A stretch of DNA of 46,608 bases from Nostocales cyanobacterium Centralia_MAG_434 (GCA_021324415.1 JAJPJF010000081.1:1-46608); one strand, 5' to 3'; positions 15,709 to 24,719 are shown, counted from the stretch's first letter. Notes: a model not told the origin generated them from the sequence alone. Numbers and translations: made by a program.

Positions 15709-17097
15709 ATGTTAGTACAAAAAACTTCTAGTACTCTAATTGATACTCTGCGCCGCCGACGGCAACGACTAGCTGCCTTGATCAATTTTCCTGTAATTCT
15801 TTGGTCAGGAAGTAGTAGTCCTCGTAACTATCCAGCAAATGTTTTCCCCTATCGTGCTAGTAGTCATTTTCTCTACTTTACTGGCTTACCACTACCAAAC
15901 GCAGCCATTCTTCTGGAGGCTGGCAAATTAGAACTCTTCATGGATAATCCCAAGCCAGAGGCAGCCCTTTGGCATGGAGAAATGCCAACACCTGAGGAAA
16001 TAGCTCAGCTGATTGGAGCAGATGCTGCTAGACCAATGGCCGAATTAGATTCCTTCGTAGAAGGTGCAGCAACAATTGCAGTGCAGGATGCTGCCACTTG
16101 GACGAGACAATCACAAATCTTGAATAGATGGGTCTTACCTCAAAATCCTCCCCAAGGAATTGACCTGGAATTAGCTAAGGCTATTATTTCTCTACGCCTC
16201 ATTCATGACGCTGATGCACTAGCCGAATTATGTCAAGCAGCGACTGTGACTGTCGAAGCACACAAAGCTGGTATGAGGTTTACCATGAATGCCAAAATAG
16301 AAGCCGAAGTTCGCGCAGCTATGGAACGAGTCATCATCGCTCATAATATGACCACTTCCTACAACAGTATTGTTACAGTTCATGGTGAAGTGCTCCACAA
16401 TGAGCAATACCATCACTCACTACTAGCAGGTGATCTATTACTTGCCGATGTTGGTGCGGAAACTTCTGGGGGTTGGGCTGCTGATGTAACTCGTACTTGG
16501 CCTGTCTCTGGTAAGTTCTCATCTACTCAAAGAGATATTTATAATGTTGTTCTCGCTGCTCATGATGCTTGCATTGCTAACATCCGACCAGGCGTAGAGT
16601 ATCAAGATATTCATCTTTTAGCTTGCTCTCATATTGCTGTGGGTTTAAAAGATTTAGGTATATTGCGAGGAAATCCCCAAGATTTGGTTGAAATGGATGC
16701 TCATGCCCTATTTTTCCCGCATGGTGTTGGTCATCTTGTGGGTTTAGATGTTCATGATCTGGAAGATTTCGGAGATATCGCAGGATATGAAGAGGGACGA
16801 GTAAGAAGTGATCGCTTTGGTTTGGGCTACCTACGTTTAAATCGTCCTTTGCGTCCAGGAATGTTAGTCACAATTGAGCCCGGTTTTTATCAAGTTCCTG
16901 CAATTTTCAACAATCCACATCTGCGTTCTAAATATCAAGATGTCGTTAACTGGGAACGTTTATCTCTATTTGCTGATGTTAGAGGAATTCGTATTGAGGA
17001 TGATGTTTTAGTTACAGCAGAAGGTAGCAAAGTTTTAACAATTGAATTGCCTACAGATGTGAACGACGTAGAGCAACTTGTACAACAAGCAAATTAA
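15709..17097 (+). CDS. Xaa-Pro aminopeptidase (M24B metallopeptidase)
   Basis: The 462-residue cytosolic enzyme removes N-terminal residues preceding proline. The N-terminal creatinase-like domain (about 1-165) contains FPYRASSHFLYFTGLPLPNA. The pita-bread catalytic domain has all five metal ligands: Asp247 and Asp259 (LLADVGAETSGGWAADVTRT), His342 (FFPHGVGHLVGLDVHD), Glu390 (TIEPGFY) and Glu430 (GIRIEDDVLVT). ATG 15709 (MLVQKTSSTLID) is preferred. The frame is open back to 15559, but that would overlap the divergent DUF4332 gene and add a hydrophobic stretch not typical of PepP. No ribosome site is evident at either start. Likely a housekeeping peptide-recycling enzyme. Confidence 0.92.
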   Translation: MLVQKTSSTLIDTLRRRRQRLAALINFPVILWSGSSSPRNYPANVFPYRASSHFLYFTGLPLPNAAILLEAGKLELFMDNPKPEAALWHGEMPTPEEIAQLIGADAARPMAELDSFVEGAATIAVQDAATWTRQSQILNRWVLPQNPPQGIDLELAKAIISLRLIHDADALAELCQAATVTVEAHKAGMRFTMNAKIEAEVRAAMERVIIAHNMTTSYNSIVTVHGEVLHNEQYHHSLLAGDLLLADVGAETSGGWAADVTRTWPVSGKFSSTQRDIYNVVLAAHDACIANIRPGVEYQDIHLLACSHIAVGLKDLGILRGNPQDLVEMDAHALFFPHGVGHLVGLDVHDLEDFGDIAGYEEGRVRSDRFGLGYLRLNRPLRPGMLVTIEPGFYQVPAIFNNPHLRSKYQDVVNWERLSLFADVRGIRIEDDVLVTAEGSKVLTIELPTDVNDVEQLVQQAN

Positions 17098-17342
17098 AAT
17101 ACAGTCTTCTCCTTGCTTGTGTCAATTGTTAACAATTATCAGCTTTTACTTATCCTTCGGCTGAAGTTGAAAGATAAGCAGCCGTTTATTTGATAGGATT
17201 ATATTTAGCGTACTTAATAAAATTTAAAAACAGACTGCTTAGAACTTTATATCAATACAATAGTAATCTTGTATTAGGATATTAGGACAATCGGTAACAG
17301 TGACAATTGATGAGAGTGTAGCAATTAACAGTATGATTCTCT

Positions 17343-17810
17343 TTAAGAAAGATTAGCAATCACCTGTTTGAGAATTTTGCAAAACTTTTCACGATCAGCG
17401 TAGGAGATATTCTGCATAGCTTCTTCTCGAAGCTCAACTGCGATCGCAGGTAAAACTGATTCTAGTTCCCTACCCGCATCCGTTAACCAAATACGCCAGA
17501 TGCGACGATCACGACAATCGCGCTCTCGACGAATCAAGCCACGTTCTTCCATGCGATCCAAGACACCTGTTAAAGTGCCTCCTACCTGTTGTAGCTTTTC
17601 ACCTATAGAAGAGGTCGGTAACCCGTCTTCTTCCCACAAACAACACAAAACTACCCAATGAAATGGAGTTAGGCCCCAAGGCTCTAAGCGCTCAGTAAGC
17701 TTACGAGCGAGAAGTTGTGACAACAGCTTGATCCGATAACCTACACTGTATGGTGCCCGAACTTGTTCCCAAGACTCTAGGTCTATGGAATTACTTGATA
17801 AGTGAATCAT
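17343..17810 (-). CDS. MarR family transcriptional regulator
   Basis: A 155-residue winged-helix regulator. The N-terminal helix is SVGYRIKLLSQLLARKLTER; the DNA-binding part is WVVLCCLWEEDGLPTSSIGE, KLQQVGGTLTGVLDRMEERG, with the wing LIRRERDCRDRRIWRIWLTD, all as in MarR/HTH_MarR. The C-terminal helices complete the dimer interface. Start 17810 (MIHLSSNSIDLESWEQVRAP) is preferred to the longer frame from 17873, whose extra residues look non-coding. It is divergent from the methyltransferase-like gene across 315 bp. A 7-bp inverted repeat at 18007-18029 in that gap is a possible operator. The ligand is unknown. Confidence 0.88.
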   Translation of the reverse strand: MIHLSSNSIDLESWEQVRAPYSVGYRIKLLSQLLARKLTERLEPWGLTPFHWVVLCCLWEEDGLPTSSIGEKLQQVGGTLTGVLDRMEERGLIRRERDCRDRRIWRIWLTDAGRELESVLPAIAVELREEAMQNISYADREKFCKILKQVIANLS

Positions 17811-18125
17811 CAGCGGAAAATAGTTAGTGTACGTATTATTATTAATAATACAGAATTTCTGTTTTTTAGTCAATAGCTTAGTTATTCCTCTAAGCTCTAA
17901 TAAACTACAAAAGAAAAACTATTAATTCCGCAAGAAAATTAACTGAATCAATCAAACAAACTGAATGTAAAGCACGATAGTTATGTTAATTGTCTGTTGT
18001 ATGCGTGTTAGTTGTCATTAGTAACTAACGGCCAATTGCCTTGGGACGACCTTACACTTTGAACTTTATTTGTAATAACTGCTTTCTTCCAGAGTACTCC
18101 AGCTTTCTTGAAAGATGAGATGTGT
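17811..18125. promoter_or_regulatory. Divergent promoter region with inverted repeat
   Basis: Between the marR and methyltransferase starts. GTTAGTT (18007-18013) pairs with AACTAAC (18023-18029), spaced by 9 nt. Palindromes of this size are typical MarR-type operators, but nothing else ties it to the regulator. Confidence 0.35.
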
Positions 18126-18770
18126 ATGATACTAAGACCAAATCAACGGACCAAGCTAGATGATACAGATGACAAGCTGTTTTACGAATATCCCCGCTTC
18201 GTCACTCATGTAGATGAAGGTTTTATTCAAAATCTCACAGCTTTGTATCGCGATCGCCTCCAACCCCATACTCGAATTTTGGATATGATGAGCAGTTGGG
18301 TTTCTCATCTGCCAGAAGAAATGGTATTTGATCATGTTGAAGGACATGGTTTGAATGAGCTTGAACTCGCACGTAATCCTCGATTGAATCATTACTTTGT
18401 GCAAGATCTCAACGAAAACCCGCAGCTACCACTTAAAGATCAAGACTTTGACGCTGTACTCAACTGTGTTTCAGTGCAGTATTTGCAATATCCAGAAGCT
18501 GTGTTTTCTGAAATTCATCGCATACTTAAACCTGGTGGTATAGCAATAATCAGCTTTTCAAACCGCATGTTTTTCCAAAAGGCGATTCAAGCGTGGCGAG
18601 ATGGCAGTGAAACGAGTAGAGTTGAATTAGTCAAAAGTTACTTCACCTCTGTGCCGAAATTTACCTCACCAGAAGTAATGATCCAGCGGCCAACGGTGCC
18701 CAATTTCTTACAATGGTTAGGGGCAGTAGGAGGAGATCCGTTTTATGCTGTGATAGCTTATCGCAGTTGA
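18126..18770 (+). CDS. SAM-dependent methyltransferase-like protein
   Basis: The 214-residue protein has a partial class I methyltransferase fold: TRILDMMSSWVSHLP at about 51-65 stands for motif I but lacks the usual GxGxG, PLKDQDFDAVLNCVSVQYLQ gives motif II, and EIHRILKPGGIAIISFSNRM gives the motif III strand. The degenerate motif I leaves activity in doubt, although LDMMSSWVSH-type sequences occur in a cyanobacterial/plant subfamily. The start is ATG 18126 (MILRPNQRTKLDD); upstream in-frame ATG 18120 and TTG 18108 are also possible. No transmembrane segment. The substrate is unknown. Confidence 0.75.
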   Translation: MILRPNQRTKLDDTDDKLFYEYPRFVTHVDEGFIQNLTALYRDRLQPHTRILDMMSSWVSHLPEEMVFDHVEGHGLNELELARNPRLNHYFVQDLNENPQLPLKDQDFDAVLNCVSVQYLQYPEAVFSEIHRILKPGGIAIISFSNRMFFQKAIQAWRDGSETSRVELVKSYFTSVPKFTSPEVMIQRPTVPNFLQWLGAVGGDPFYAVIAYRS

Positions 18771-18774
18771 GTAA

Positions 18775-18804
18775 GGGTTAAGAGTTAGGAGTTAGGAGTT
18801 AAGA
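18775..18804. repeat. GAGTTAG short tandem repeat
   Basis: Three to four copies of GTTAGGA/GTTAAGA directly after the methyltransferase stop. The same motif in the opposite orientation (CCTAACTCCTAACTCC) lies at 112-133 and 40836-40853. Confidence 0.7.
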
Positions 18805-18864
18805 AACTCATCTTTTCATTCTTGATTCCACACTCCTAGCTAAGAAAATCAAGAGGAGGCAAAC

Positions 18865-19386
18865 ATGATTGTTCCACGTACCCGTAGAATTCTAGCTACA
18901 TTATTTTTATGTTTGTTACTATTGACCACAGCTTGTACGCCAAAAACGCCTGGTCGTTTTGATCAAGCACAACAGCAAAGCAGTCAGCAAAAAAGTGGTC
19001 AAGCTATTGCTAAGGATGCAACCCAAGGTAGTCAATTTAACAAGTTTTTCCCAAATCCGCAGGACGGGTATCAACGTGTTTACACTCAAGAGAAAAAAGG
19101 TTTTTCGGAAGCGAAATTGAAAAAAGCCGGTAAAGATCTTGCTGTGCTTTCAATTTCTGATACTCAAGGAGTCAAAGGGACATCTAACCCAGCCGGAAAA
19201 TTTAAAACCAGTACTAAGAGCATAGCTGGCTATCCTGCTGTTAGTCAGGGTACTACAGGAACCGCTGTTTTAGTGGCTGATCGCTATCAGGTAAAAGTTC
19301 AATCCCGAGATCCATCATTCACACAAAGCGATCGCGAAGCCTGGATACAGAAATTTAACCTTGATGGTCTGTCTCGTTTGAAATAA
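18865..19386 (+). CDS. Lipoprotein, unknown function
   Basis: A 173-residue protein with a classic lipoprotein signal: RRILATLFLCLLLLTTAC, with the lipobox LTTAC placing the lipidated Cys at residue 24. The mature part starts with a Q/S/K-rich linker (about 34-52), then a compact domain from FNKFFPNPQDGYQRVYTQEK to the C-terminus (KFNLDGLSRLK). A strong AAGAGGAGG ribosome site precedes ATG 18865. The family resembles uncharacterised cyanobacterial lipoproteins. It precedes an unrelated unknown gene by 98 bp with a hairpin between them, so co-transcription is uncertain. It is presumably anchored in the plasma or outer membrane facing the periplasm. Confidence 0.82.
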   Translation: MIVPRTRRILATLFLCLLLLTTACTPKTPGRFDQAQQQSSQQKSGQAIAKDATQGSQFNKFFPNPQDGYQRVYTQEKKGFSEAKLKKAGKDLAVLSISDTQGVKGTSNPAGKFKTSTKSIAGYPAVSQGTTGTAVLVADRYQVKVQSRDPSFTQSDREAWIQKFNLDGLSRLK

Positions 19387-19390
19387 TGGT

Positions 19391-19435
19391 TCTTTGTCAT
19401 TTGTCCTTAGTCATCTGTAACTCATGACTAAGGAT
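19391..19435. repeat. Hairpin repeat (CCTTAGTCAT)
   Basis: CCTTAGTCAT (19405-19414) and ATGACTAAGG (19424-19433) form a 10-bp stem inside a TCATTTGTCCTTAGTCATC-type low-complexity tract. A related tract occurs near 6380-6412. It may act as a weak 3'-end structure. Confidence 0.6.
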
Positions 19436-19484
19436 GATGCTGACTAGTTAACTTGGACCCACGTAACCAAAAAAGGAGTTAATT

Positions 19485-20372
19485 GTGACTAAACCAATTC
19501 AAGAGTTGGTTGATCAACTACCAACCAATAACTTAACTGTTTCCGCATTGCGAACACTCGATTTTATCGCTCCTGGTGAGTGGCAAAATGTAGTTGGCTT
19601 TGTCAACACAATTAAAACTGTTACTGGAGAAACTGACGAAGACCTCATTCAGCAAATTGGTGAACGAGCAATTTATCTTTACAACGACCGTTCACAAGGA
19701 TACCAAACAGCTATGTGGCTCTATCAAACAGTTGATAGTACTGATAGAGCAATTGGTACAGCAGTTTTAGCCAACAAAGTTGGTGAAAAAATTCCCTTGT
19801 TAGGTTTTTTAAATAGCATTACTCCCAAAGCGGAAAAAGCACAAACCATTGATTTATGCCTGAAATTAGTTGTGGAGTTAGTTGCCTTCTGCCAAATTAA
19901 CGGTATTCCTGGAGACAGCATTGGAGATTTTGTTGCGTCTTTGGGAGAATACAGTGGGGAGTCGTTTATTCGGATGGCTGCCTTGGTTTGCTTTGATGGC
20001 CTAATCCCTTTAGGTTCTGGCTTTGCTGACAGAGCTTTATCCTGGATTAGTCAAACAAGTCCACAAGAATTAGAACAAAACCCAACTTTTCAAAACATAA
20101 AAGACACAATTCCTGGTCAAGATTCTGGTAGTAAACTGAACTTCATTGGTGAAAGCTTTAACTCAGTTACAGGTTGGATGGGGAACCTGGTTGCTTCACA
20201 TGATTTATCACCTCAAAAAATCGCTAATAACTTGCAAGGTTTTATTGATTTTTCTGGTGACAAGTTAGATTACCTTGCAGCGTTTTTAGATGTATCGACA
20301 AATTACTACGAACACACAGGTACGCAAACCTTGGCACGTCGCCTAATTGAGCGAGCTTCAGCCGAAATTTAG
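19485..20372 (+). CDS. Conserved soluble protein, unknown function
   Basis: A 295-residue, mostly helical protein without a signal peptide or clear membrane helix. It begins with GTG 19485, chosen because AAAAAGGAG lies 6 nt upstream. Notable segments are LRTLDFIAPGEWQNVVGFVN, a middle part LLGFLNSITPKAEKAQTIDL, and a C-terminal helical bundle ending TLARRLIERASAEI. I do not recognise a named domain. The translation is intact and codon use matches its neighbours. It is followed by a strong terminator hairpin shared with the convergent gene downstream. Confidence 0.75.
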   Translation: MTKPIQELVDQLPTNNLTVSALRTLDFIAPGEWQNVVGFVNTIKTVTGETDEDLIQQIGERAIYLYNDRSQGYQTAMWLYQTVDSTDRAIGTAVLANKVGEKIPLLGFLNSITPKAEKAQTIDLCLKLVVELVAFCQINGIPGDSIGDFVASLGEYSGESFIRMAALVCFDGLIPLGSGFADRALSWISQTSPQELEQNPTFQNIKDTIPGQDSGSKLNFIGESFNSVTGWMGNLVASHDLSPQKIANNLQGFIDFSGDKLDYLAAFLDVSTNYYEHTGTQTLARRLIERASAEI

Positions 20373-20384
20373 CTAACTTAACAA

Positions 20385-20409
20385 CAGGGCACGGTGTTAC
20401 CGTGCCCTG
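20385..20409. terminator. Bidirectional terminator hairpin
   Basis: CAGGGCACGGT (20385-20395) pairs perfectly with ACCGTGCCCTG (20399-20409) around a 3-nt loop. It lies between two convergent genes, 13 bp after one stop and 31 bp from the other. There is no long T-run, so it may function through stem strength alone. Confidence 0.7.
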
Positions 20410-20440
20410 AAAATTTAGATGTCTCCACCAGAAAACTACA

Positions 20441-21217
20441 CTATAGTTTTTTGAGATTTAGGTTCGCCACAATAACAGACAAGTGAGGTTCAAAACGCTG
20501 AAAGTCTTCTAATGTTTCAAACTTACCTGTGTCTAAAGGTGAGTTGAATGCAGTGGTAATTACATACAACGCAGTACCGTTAAAAGTGACATAACCGAGA
20601 TGTTGCTCATACACCCGACCTTGTTGATTGCGTCCTACAAACTCATAGCGTAACCCTGGGAGTCCACCAACAAGTACTTTTTGTGGAGAACTTGCCGAAA
20701 AAGTTATGCTCTTATCGTTATCATCATTAAGTGGATAGTTTTTAAAAAAACCTCTGTAATGTCGTTTGATCCAAGCTTCAAGTGCTTCTGAAACTAGAGT
20801 TTGATACTTGGGGTTTTGGTAGTTCACTTTTGAGGTTAGTGAAATACCAGCGGTGAATAGCATCTTTTGAAAATCTAATTGCTGCCCTAAGGGATAAACA
20901 CCCATCTCTACTGTACCCAAACGTTTTTCTTTGGAGGCAACACACAATAAGAGTGCATTCTCTTCGCAGGGTTTCACTTGCCAATCAGAAGGGGCAACAG
21001 TTTTTCCGAGGGAATTCTTCCAGATATTTCCGTCAGGTTGATTAAGAATCGTTGAGGAAGTCGTTGAAATCAGGGTTTTACTAACATGGGGTTGTGCTAC
21101 GGGAGTAGGCTGGGAGTTTTTAGCTGAAGAAGTCTGGAAACGTGTCAGCTTCGTTCCCAACGGTACCAATGCTAATAAAGTGCAACCGAGCAAAACATGA
21201 TAAAGTCGCAACACCAT
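20441..21217 (-). CDS. Membrane-anchored or secreted protein, unknown function
   Basis: A 258-residue protein with an N-terminal hydrophobic segment (LYHVLLGCTLLALVPLGTKL, about 5-24) serving as an uncleaved anchor or signal, then a low-complexity Ser/Thr/Pro linker to about residue 65. The globular part (NSLGKTVAPSDWQVKPCEEN to the end) contains two nearby cysteines (83 and 92), VGGLPGLRYEFVGRNQQGRV, and a final strand/helix DFQRFEPHLSVIVANLNL. The pattern recalls small PsbP/DcrB-like folds, but this is weak. Probably periplasmic. It converges with the upstream unknown gene across a terminator. Confidence 0.75.
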   Translation of the reverse strand: MVLRLYHVLLGCTLLALVPLGTKLTRFQTSSAKNSQPTPVAQPHVSKTLISTTSSTILNQPDGNIWKNSLGKTVAPSDWQVKPCEENALLLCVASKEKRLGTVEMGVYPLGQQLDFQKMLFTAGISLTSKVNYQNPKYQTLVSEALEAWIKRHYRGFFKNYPLNDDNDKSITFSASSPQKVLVGGLPGLRYEFVGRNQQGRVYEQHLGYVTFNGTALYVITTAFNSPLDTGKFETLEDFQRFEPHLSVIVANLNLKKL

Positions 21218-21415
21218 CTTTCTTGAAAATCCACCGTGAGTAATTAGGAAGCATTTTTACACGTACAAAATGTTTTTTCCAAAGCTTCGATCCAAAAGTA
21301 ATTGAGTATATAGTAATATAAATCAGTAATAGTGCAAGAACTGTCAAAAATCTTATTGAAATACTTATTGTTCTGTGACAGTTTCTCACCTGTACTCCTA
21401 AGGAATACAAAAGAG

Positions 21416-21523
21416 TAGACCTCTCGCACAAACTTTCAATCTGTCATGCTGAGCTAAGCAAAATATCTCGTAATTTGCTCACATAATGGCATTGAAGGTT
21501 TTTTAACTTTTGCAAGAGGTCTA
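21416..21523. repeat. MITE-like inverted repeat, 108 bp
   Basis: TAGACCTCTCGCACAAA (21416-21432) is an imperfect reverse complement of TTTTGCAAGAGGTCTA (21508-21523). The interior has CTGTCATGCTGAGCTAAGC, similar to dispersed TGTCATTCTGAGC-type repeats of Nostocales. No transposase; a non-autonomous element is plausible. Confidence 0.6.
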
Positions 21524-21777
21524 GTAGAAAAAGTGAGATTGCAACATGAAAAATCGAATTTACTTTAGTTGGAATATTGTCTATAGCGTTGCTTTTGTCT
21601 AGCAACAGCTTTACGTTAATGAAGAACTAAGACAAAAGAAGTTTCTGTTATTTAAAATAAGCAAGATTTATCTACTAATAAATTCAACCTTATATGTGAT
21701 TCTCTATTTCTTATGTTGTGTCACTACCCTAATTTTTTCCTATTATTAATACATATAGAGCAATCCATGTAGGATCT

Positions 21778-21821
21778 GCTCCTTGTCCCCCTTCCCCTAT
21801 CTCTCCCCTTTGCCCCTCTGG
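21778..21821. repeat. C-rich low-complexity tract
   Basis: CTCCTTGTCCCCCTTCCCC followed by CTCTCCCCTTTGCCCC; a degenerate reverse-strand relative of the GGGGACAAG family. Confidence 0.65.
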
Positions 21822-21840
21822 TTGCTGAAATGTATCAACC

Positions 21841-21959
21841 TGAAAGTGAAACAGTCTAAGAGTATCTAAGATCATACAATACATAGTAAAATCTAGCATG
21901 TAACACATAACTAACCCTACTTAGGACACATTGTGAGTCAGTTAGACTTTTCACTTTCA
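21841..21959. repeat. Imperfect inverted repeat, 119 bp
   Basis: TGAAAGTGAAACAGTCTAA (21841-21859) mirrors TTAGACTTTTCACTTTCA (21942-21959) with a single-base bulge. It overlaps another inverted pair, TTAGGACAC (21921-21929) and GTGTCCTAA (22053-22061). Confidence 0.6.
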
Positions 21960-22103
21960 TCGGAAAAGAAGCTTAGCTAGTACTCTCAAAAACATATTGA
22001 ATCGCAAGATTGGCCCATTGGCTTGAACATTTTGTAGTTGAATTTACTGGGAGTGTCCTAATTTATTTCCTTGCTCAAATTAGGTTTTGGAGATATACCG
22101 ACG

Positions 22104-23828
22104 ATGAACTCACAACCGCCACTGCCTAACAATGAAATAGCTAGGCTTGAGGCACTTTATCAATATCAAATTCTTGAGACCCCCCCCGAAAAAGGATTCG
22201 ACGATTGTACATTTTTAGCTGCACAGATCTGCCAGACTCCAATTGCGCTGATCAGTTTACTCGATGGGAATCGACAATGGTTTAAATCGAAAAGGGGTCT
22301 GACAGTATCACAGACAAGCCGAGATGTTGCATTTTGTGCTTACACAATTTTGCAACAGAAACCAATGGTCGTGAAGAATGCCTTAGCAGATTCCAGATTC
22401 GCAACAAATCCTTTAGTGACTTCCGACCCCAACATTCGGTTTTATGCTGGTGCACCTCTGATCACACCTGAAGGTTTTGCGATTGGGACATTATGCGTGA
22501 TTGACGTAGTGCCGCGAGATCTAAGTCCAGAGCAGGTTGAGGGGTTACGAGTATTAAGTCATCAAGTCATGGCGCAATTTGAAATGCGACGTAATGTCAT
22601 GATGACCTCACACACTATCATGCAGCGTCTACAAGATGCACAACAACTGCGTTACCAACAACAATTTATCGACTCGTTTTATCACCGAGGAATGGACAAG
22701 GCACGAAGAGGAGATTTCCAGGGAGCAATCACAGACTTTAATCAGTTCCTACAACTGAATCCTAATGGGATTAAAGCATACTACAGACGAGGTGTAGCAC
22801 GTCGCGAGTTGGGAGACAATATTGGTGCGCTAGCAGATTTCGACATTTACCTAAGGGTAAATTCCAACGATCCTGAAGCATACTACAACCGAGGACTGCT
22901 CCGTTTTGAACTAGGAGACAATTATGGAGCAATGGCTGATTATACTCAGGCAATGAAGCTTAATCCTAACTATGTTGTCGATAATGACGACTTGAGACTA
23001 ACGAGATCTCAATCTATAGACAATCAAAAGGCATTAAGATTTGACACTCCGTTTTTATTTAATCCAGGCTTTCCCCTAGCTGATAAAAATCACCTGAATC
23101 ATGAGTTCGTTTTAGAAGAAAAGCATGATTATTTAGAGAATCTCAATCCCAATAATATCAGGATGAATAATGGCCAAGATGACACCGACCTAGATATAAA
23201 AGACCATATTAGAGCGATCGCAGATTACACTCAAGCTCTATGGCTGAATCCCAATGATGCTGAAGCTTACAAGAATCGAGGTCTTGTTTACTCTAGGCTA
23301 GAATACTACCACGAAGCTATCGAGGACTATACGCATTCTCTGCAACTGAATCCGGATAACGCAGTAGTTTATTACAGTCGGGGTTATGCTCGCTTGAAGC
23401 TGAAAGATTACATGGGAGCAATTGCAGATTATACACAGGCAGTGCAACTCAATCCCAATGATGCTACAGCATATTACTACCGTGGTCTTGCCTACGCTGA
23501 AATAGAAGATTACAGACAAGCAGTTGAAGATTATACACAGGTTGTACAACTCAATCCCAATGATGCTACAGCCTATCTCAGTCGAGCAGTTGCTTGCTTG
23601 AAATTGGAAGACTATGAAAGAGCAATTGTAGATTCTACTAACTCTTTAAACCTGGAGCCCAATGACGCCACAGCTTATTTAAATCGAGGTCATGCTCGCT
23701 CTAAGTTGAAAGACTTTAGAGGAGCACTTGAAGATTACAAAAGAGCGAGAGAAATATCAACAACGAGAATGACACCTGACAACAATCCCACGCCAAAGCT
23801 TATATCAACCCATCCGAATTTGCATTGA
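22104..23828 (+). CDS. GAF domain protein with TPR repeats
   Basis: A 574-residue protein. The N-terminal GAF domain (about 10-170) contains LEALYQYQILETPPEKGFDD, RDVAFCAYTI and FYAGAPLITPEGFAIGTLCV. It looks like the cyanobacterial GAF form that senses small molecules or mediates contacts rather than binding bilin. The C-terminal half has about seven to eight TPR units (for example AIADYTQALWLNPNDAEAYK and AVEDYTQVVQLNPNDATAYL), interrupted by an irregular stretch near 290-370. No output domain is present, so it probably acts as a scaffold. ATG 22104 has GGAG 12 nt upstream; the frame opens at TTG 22071. Its last 29 bp overlap the convergent phosphatase gene. Confidence 0.85.
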   Translation: MNSQPPLPNNEIARLEALYQYQILETPPEKGFDDCTFLAAQICQTPIALISLLDGNRQWFKSKRGLTVSQTSRDVAFCAYTILQQKPMVVKNALADSRFATNPLVTSDPNIRFYAGAPLITPEGFAIGTLCVIDVVPRDLSPEQVEGLRVLSHQVMAQFEMRRNVMMTSHTIMQRLQDAQQLRYQQQFIDSFYHRGMDKARRGDFQGAITDFNQFLQLNPNGIKAYYRRGVARRELGDNIGALADFDIYLRVNSNDPEAYYNRGLLRFELGDNYGAMADYTQAMKLNPNYVVDNDDLRLTRSQSIDNQKALRFDTPFLFNPGFPLADKNHLNHEFVLEEKHDYLENLNPNNIRMNNGQDDTDLDIKDHIRAIADYTQALWLNPNDAEAYKNRGLVYSRLEYYHEAIEDYTHSLQLNPDNAVVYYSRGYARLKLKDYMGAIADYTQAVQLNPNDATAYYYRGLAYAEIEDYRQAVEDYTQVVQLNPNDATAYLSRAVACLKLEDYERAIVDSTNSLNLEPNDATAYLNRGHARSKLKDFRGALEDYKRAREISTTRMTPDNNPTPKLISTHPNLH

Positions 23829-24675
23829 GGCTATCAAATTCCAGCAAAATTCTCTCGGCTTCCCGGCAAAGCCAATCATGGGATTGACCATTACTAGCTA
23901 GTAAACCACCCCATTGGTTTACATCACCTGTGTTGTATTGCAACGGTGTATTGTCAAAATGGGTGAATCTACCTCCAGCTTCTGTCAAAATTAATTCTGG
24001 TGCAGCCAGATCCCAATCTTTGGGGGCTGACTTACCAGAGAGGGAAATGTATACATCTGCCCGTTGTTCCACAATCGTGGCAATTTTGCACCCAACACTA
24101 CCAACCGCTTTCTGATTTTTAAACGGTAGTCGTTGCAATAGGTAGTCTAATCTTTGATTGCGGTGACTACGACTGACAACTATAGTCAAATCCTCGATAC
24201 GTTCCCGTAACGACACTTTTAGGGGTTCTATACCATTGCTGCTTTCTACAAAGGCACCACCGCCTTGCGTCGCATAGTACAATTTCTCAGCTTCTGGAAC
24301 TGCTACTACTGCCAGTACTGGGCGTGTTTCCTTCACCAAAGCAATATGAATTGCATACTCCCCAGTTTTTTGTATAAAGTCTCTTGTGCCATCTAGAGGA
24401 TCAATGATCCACACCCATTGGGAACTTTCCCTCTGAATTTGTTTTAATACATCTGTTTCTTCACTGATATAGCCAAAATCATCATCCAAATCAGCTTTTA
24501 ACCGTTCTAATATGAATTGATTCACCGCTATATCCGCAACAGTGACAGGCTCATCTTGTTTGTATTGCACTTTTAAGTTGCGATCGCCACTACCATGGTA
24601 GTAAGAGCGAAGCAACTCTGCTGCTCCTTTAGCCACAGAACGCGCAATCTCCAATATTTCCTCTAAATTCTGCAT
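23800..24675 (-). CDS. Inositol monophosphatase / CysQ family phosphatase
   Basis: A 291-residue Mg-dependent phosphatase of the FIG/IMPase superfamily. Metal-site residues are visible: EE at 72-73 (YISEETD), IDPLDGTRDFI with Asp92 and Asp95, and APKDWDLAAPELILTEAGG near the C-terminus. Family members hydrolyse 3'(2'),5'-bisphosphonucleotides (CysQ) or inositol phosphates; the DFI after DGT and overall form are closer to CysQ-type, but the substrate is not settled by sequence. ATG 24675 follows GTGGGGAATGAA; an upstream GTG at 24687 is possible. It lies downstream of a PfkB kinase gene on the same strand with repeat DNA in the 106-bp gap. Its 3' end overlaps the GAF-TPR gene. Confidence 0.85.
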   Translation of the reverse strand: MQNLEEILEIARSVAKGAAELLRSYYHGSGDRNLKVQYKQDEPVTVADIAVNQFILERLKADLDDDFGYISEETDVLKQIQRESSQWVWIIDPLDGTRDFIQKTGEYAIHIALVKETRPVLAVVAVPEAEKLYYATQGGGAFVESSNGIEPLKVSLRERIEDLTIVVSRSHRNQRLDYLLQRLPFKNQKAVGSVGCKIATIVEQRADVYISLSGKSAPKDWDLAAPELILTEAGGRFTHFDNTPLQYNTGDVNQWGGLLASNGQSHDWLCREAERILLEFDSLNANSDGLI

Positions 24676-24719
24676 TTCATTCCCCACAGAAAGAACATTT
24701 GTATACTTTGCAACTAACT

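Larger units (their letters stand above)
21218..22103. other. Repeat-rich intergenic region
   Basis: 886 bp without a credible gene; minus-strand ORFs near 21120-21431 look like chance. It contains three inverted-repeat structures (21416-21523, 21841-21959, 21921-22061) and a C-rich tract (21778-21821). The promoter of the GAF-TPR gene should lie at its right end. Confidence 0.6.

Noticed and set aside
21120-21431. Minus-strand frames upstream of the anchored protein gene
   Set aside because: They overlap the true N-terminus of that gene in another frame and one extends into a repeat; no domain or start signal.
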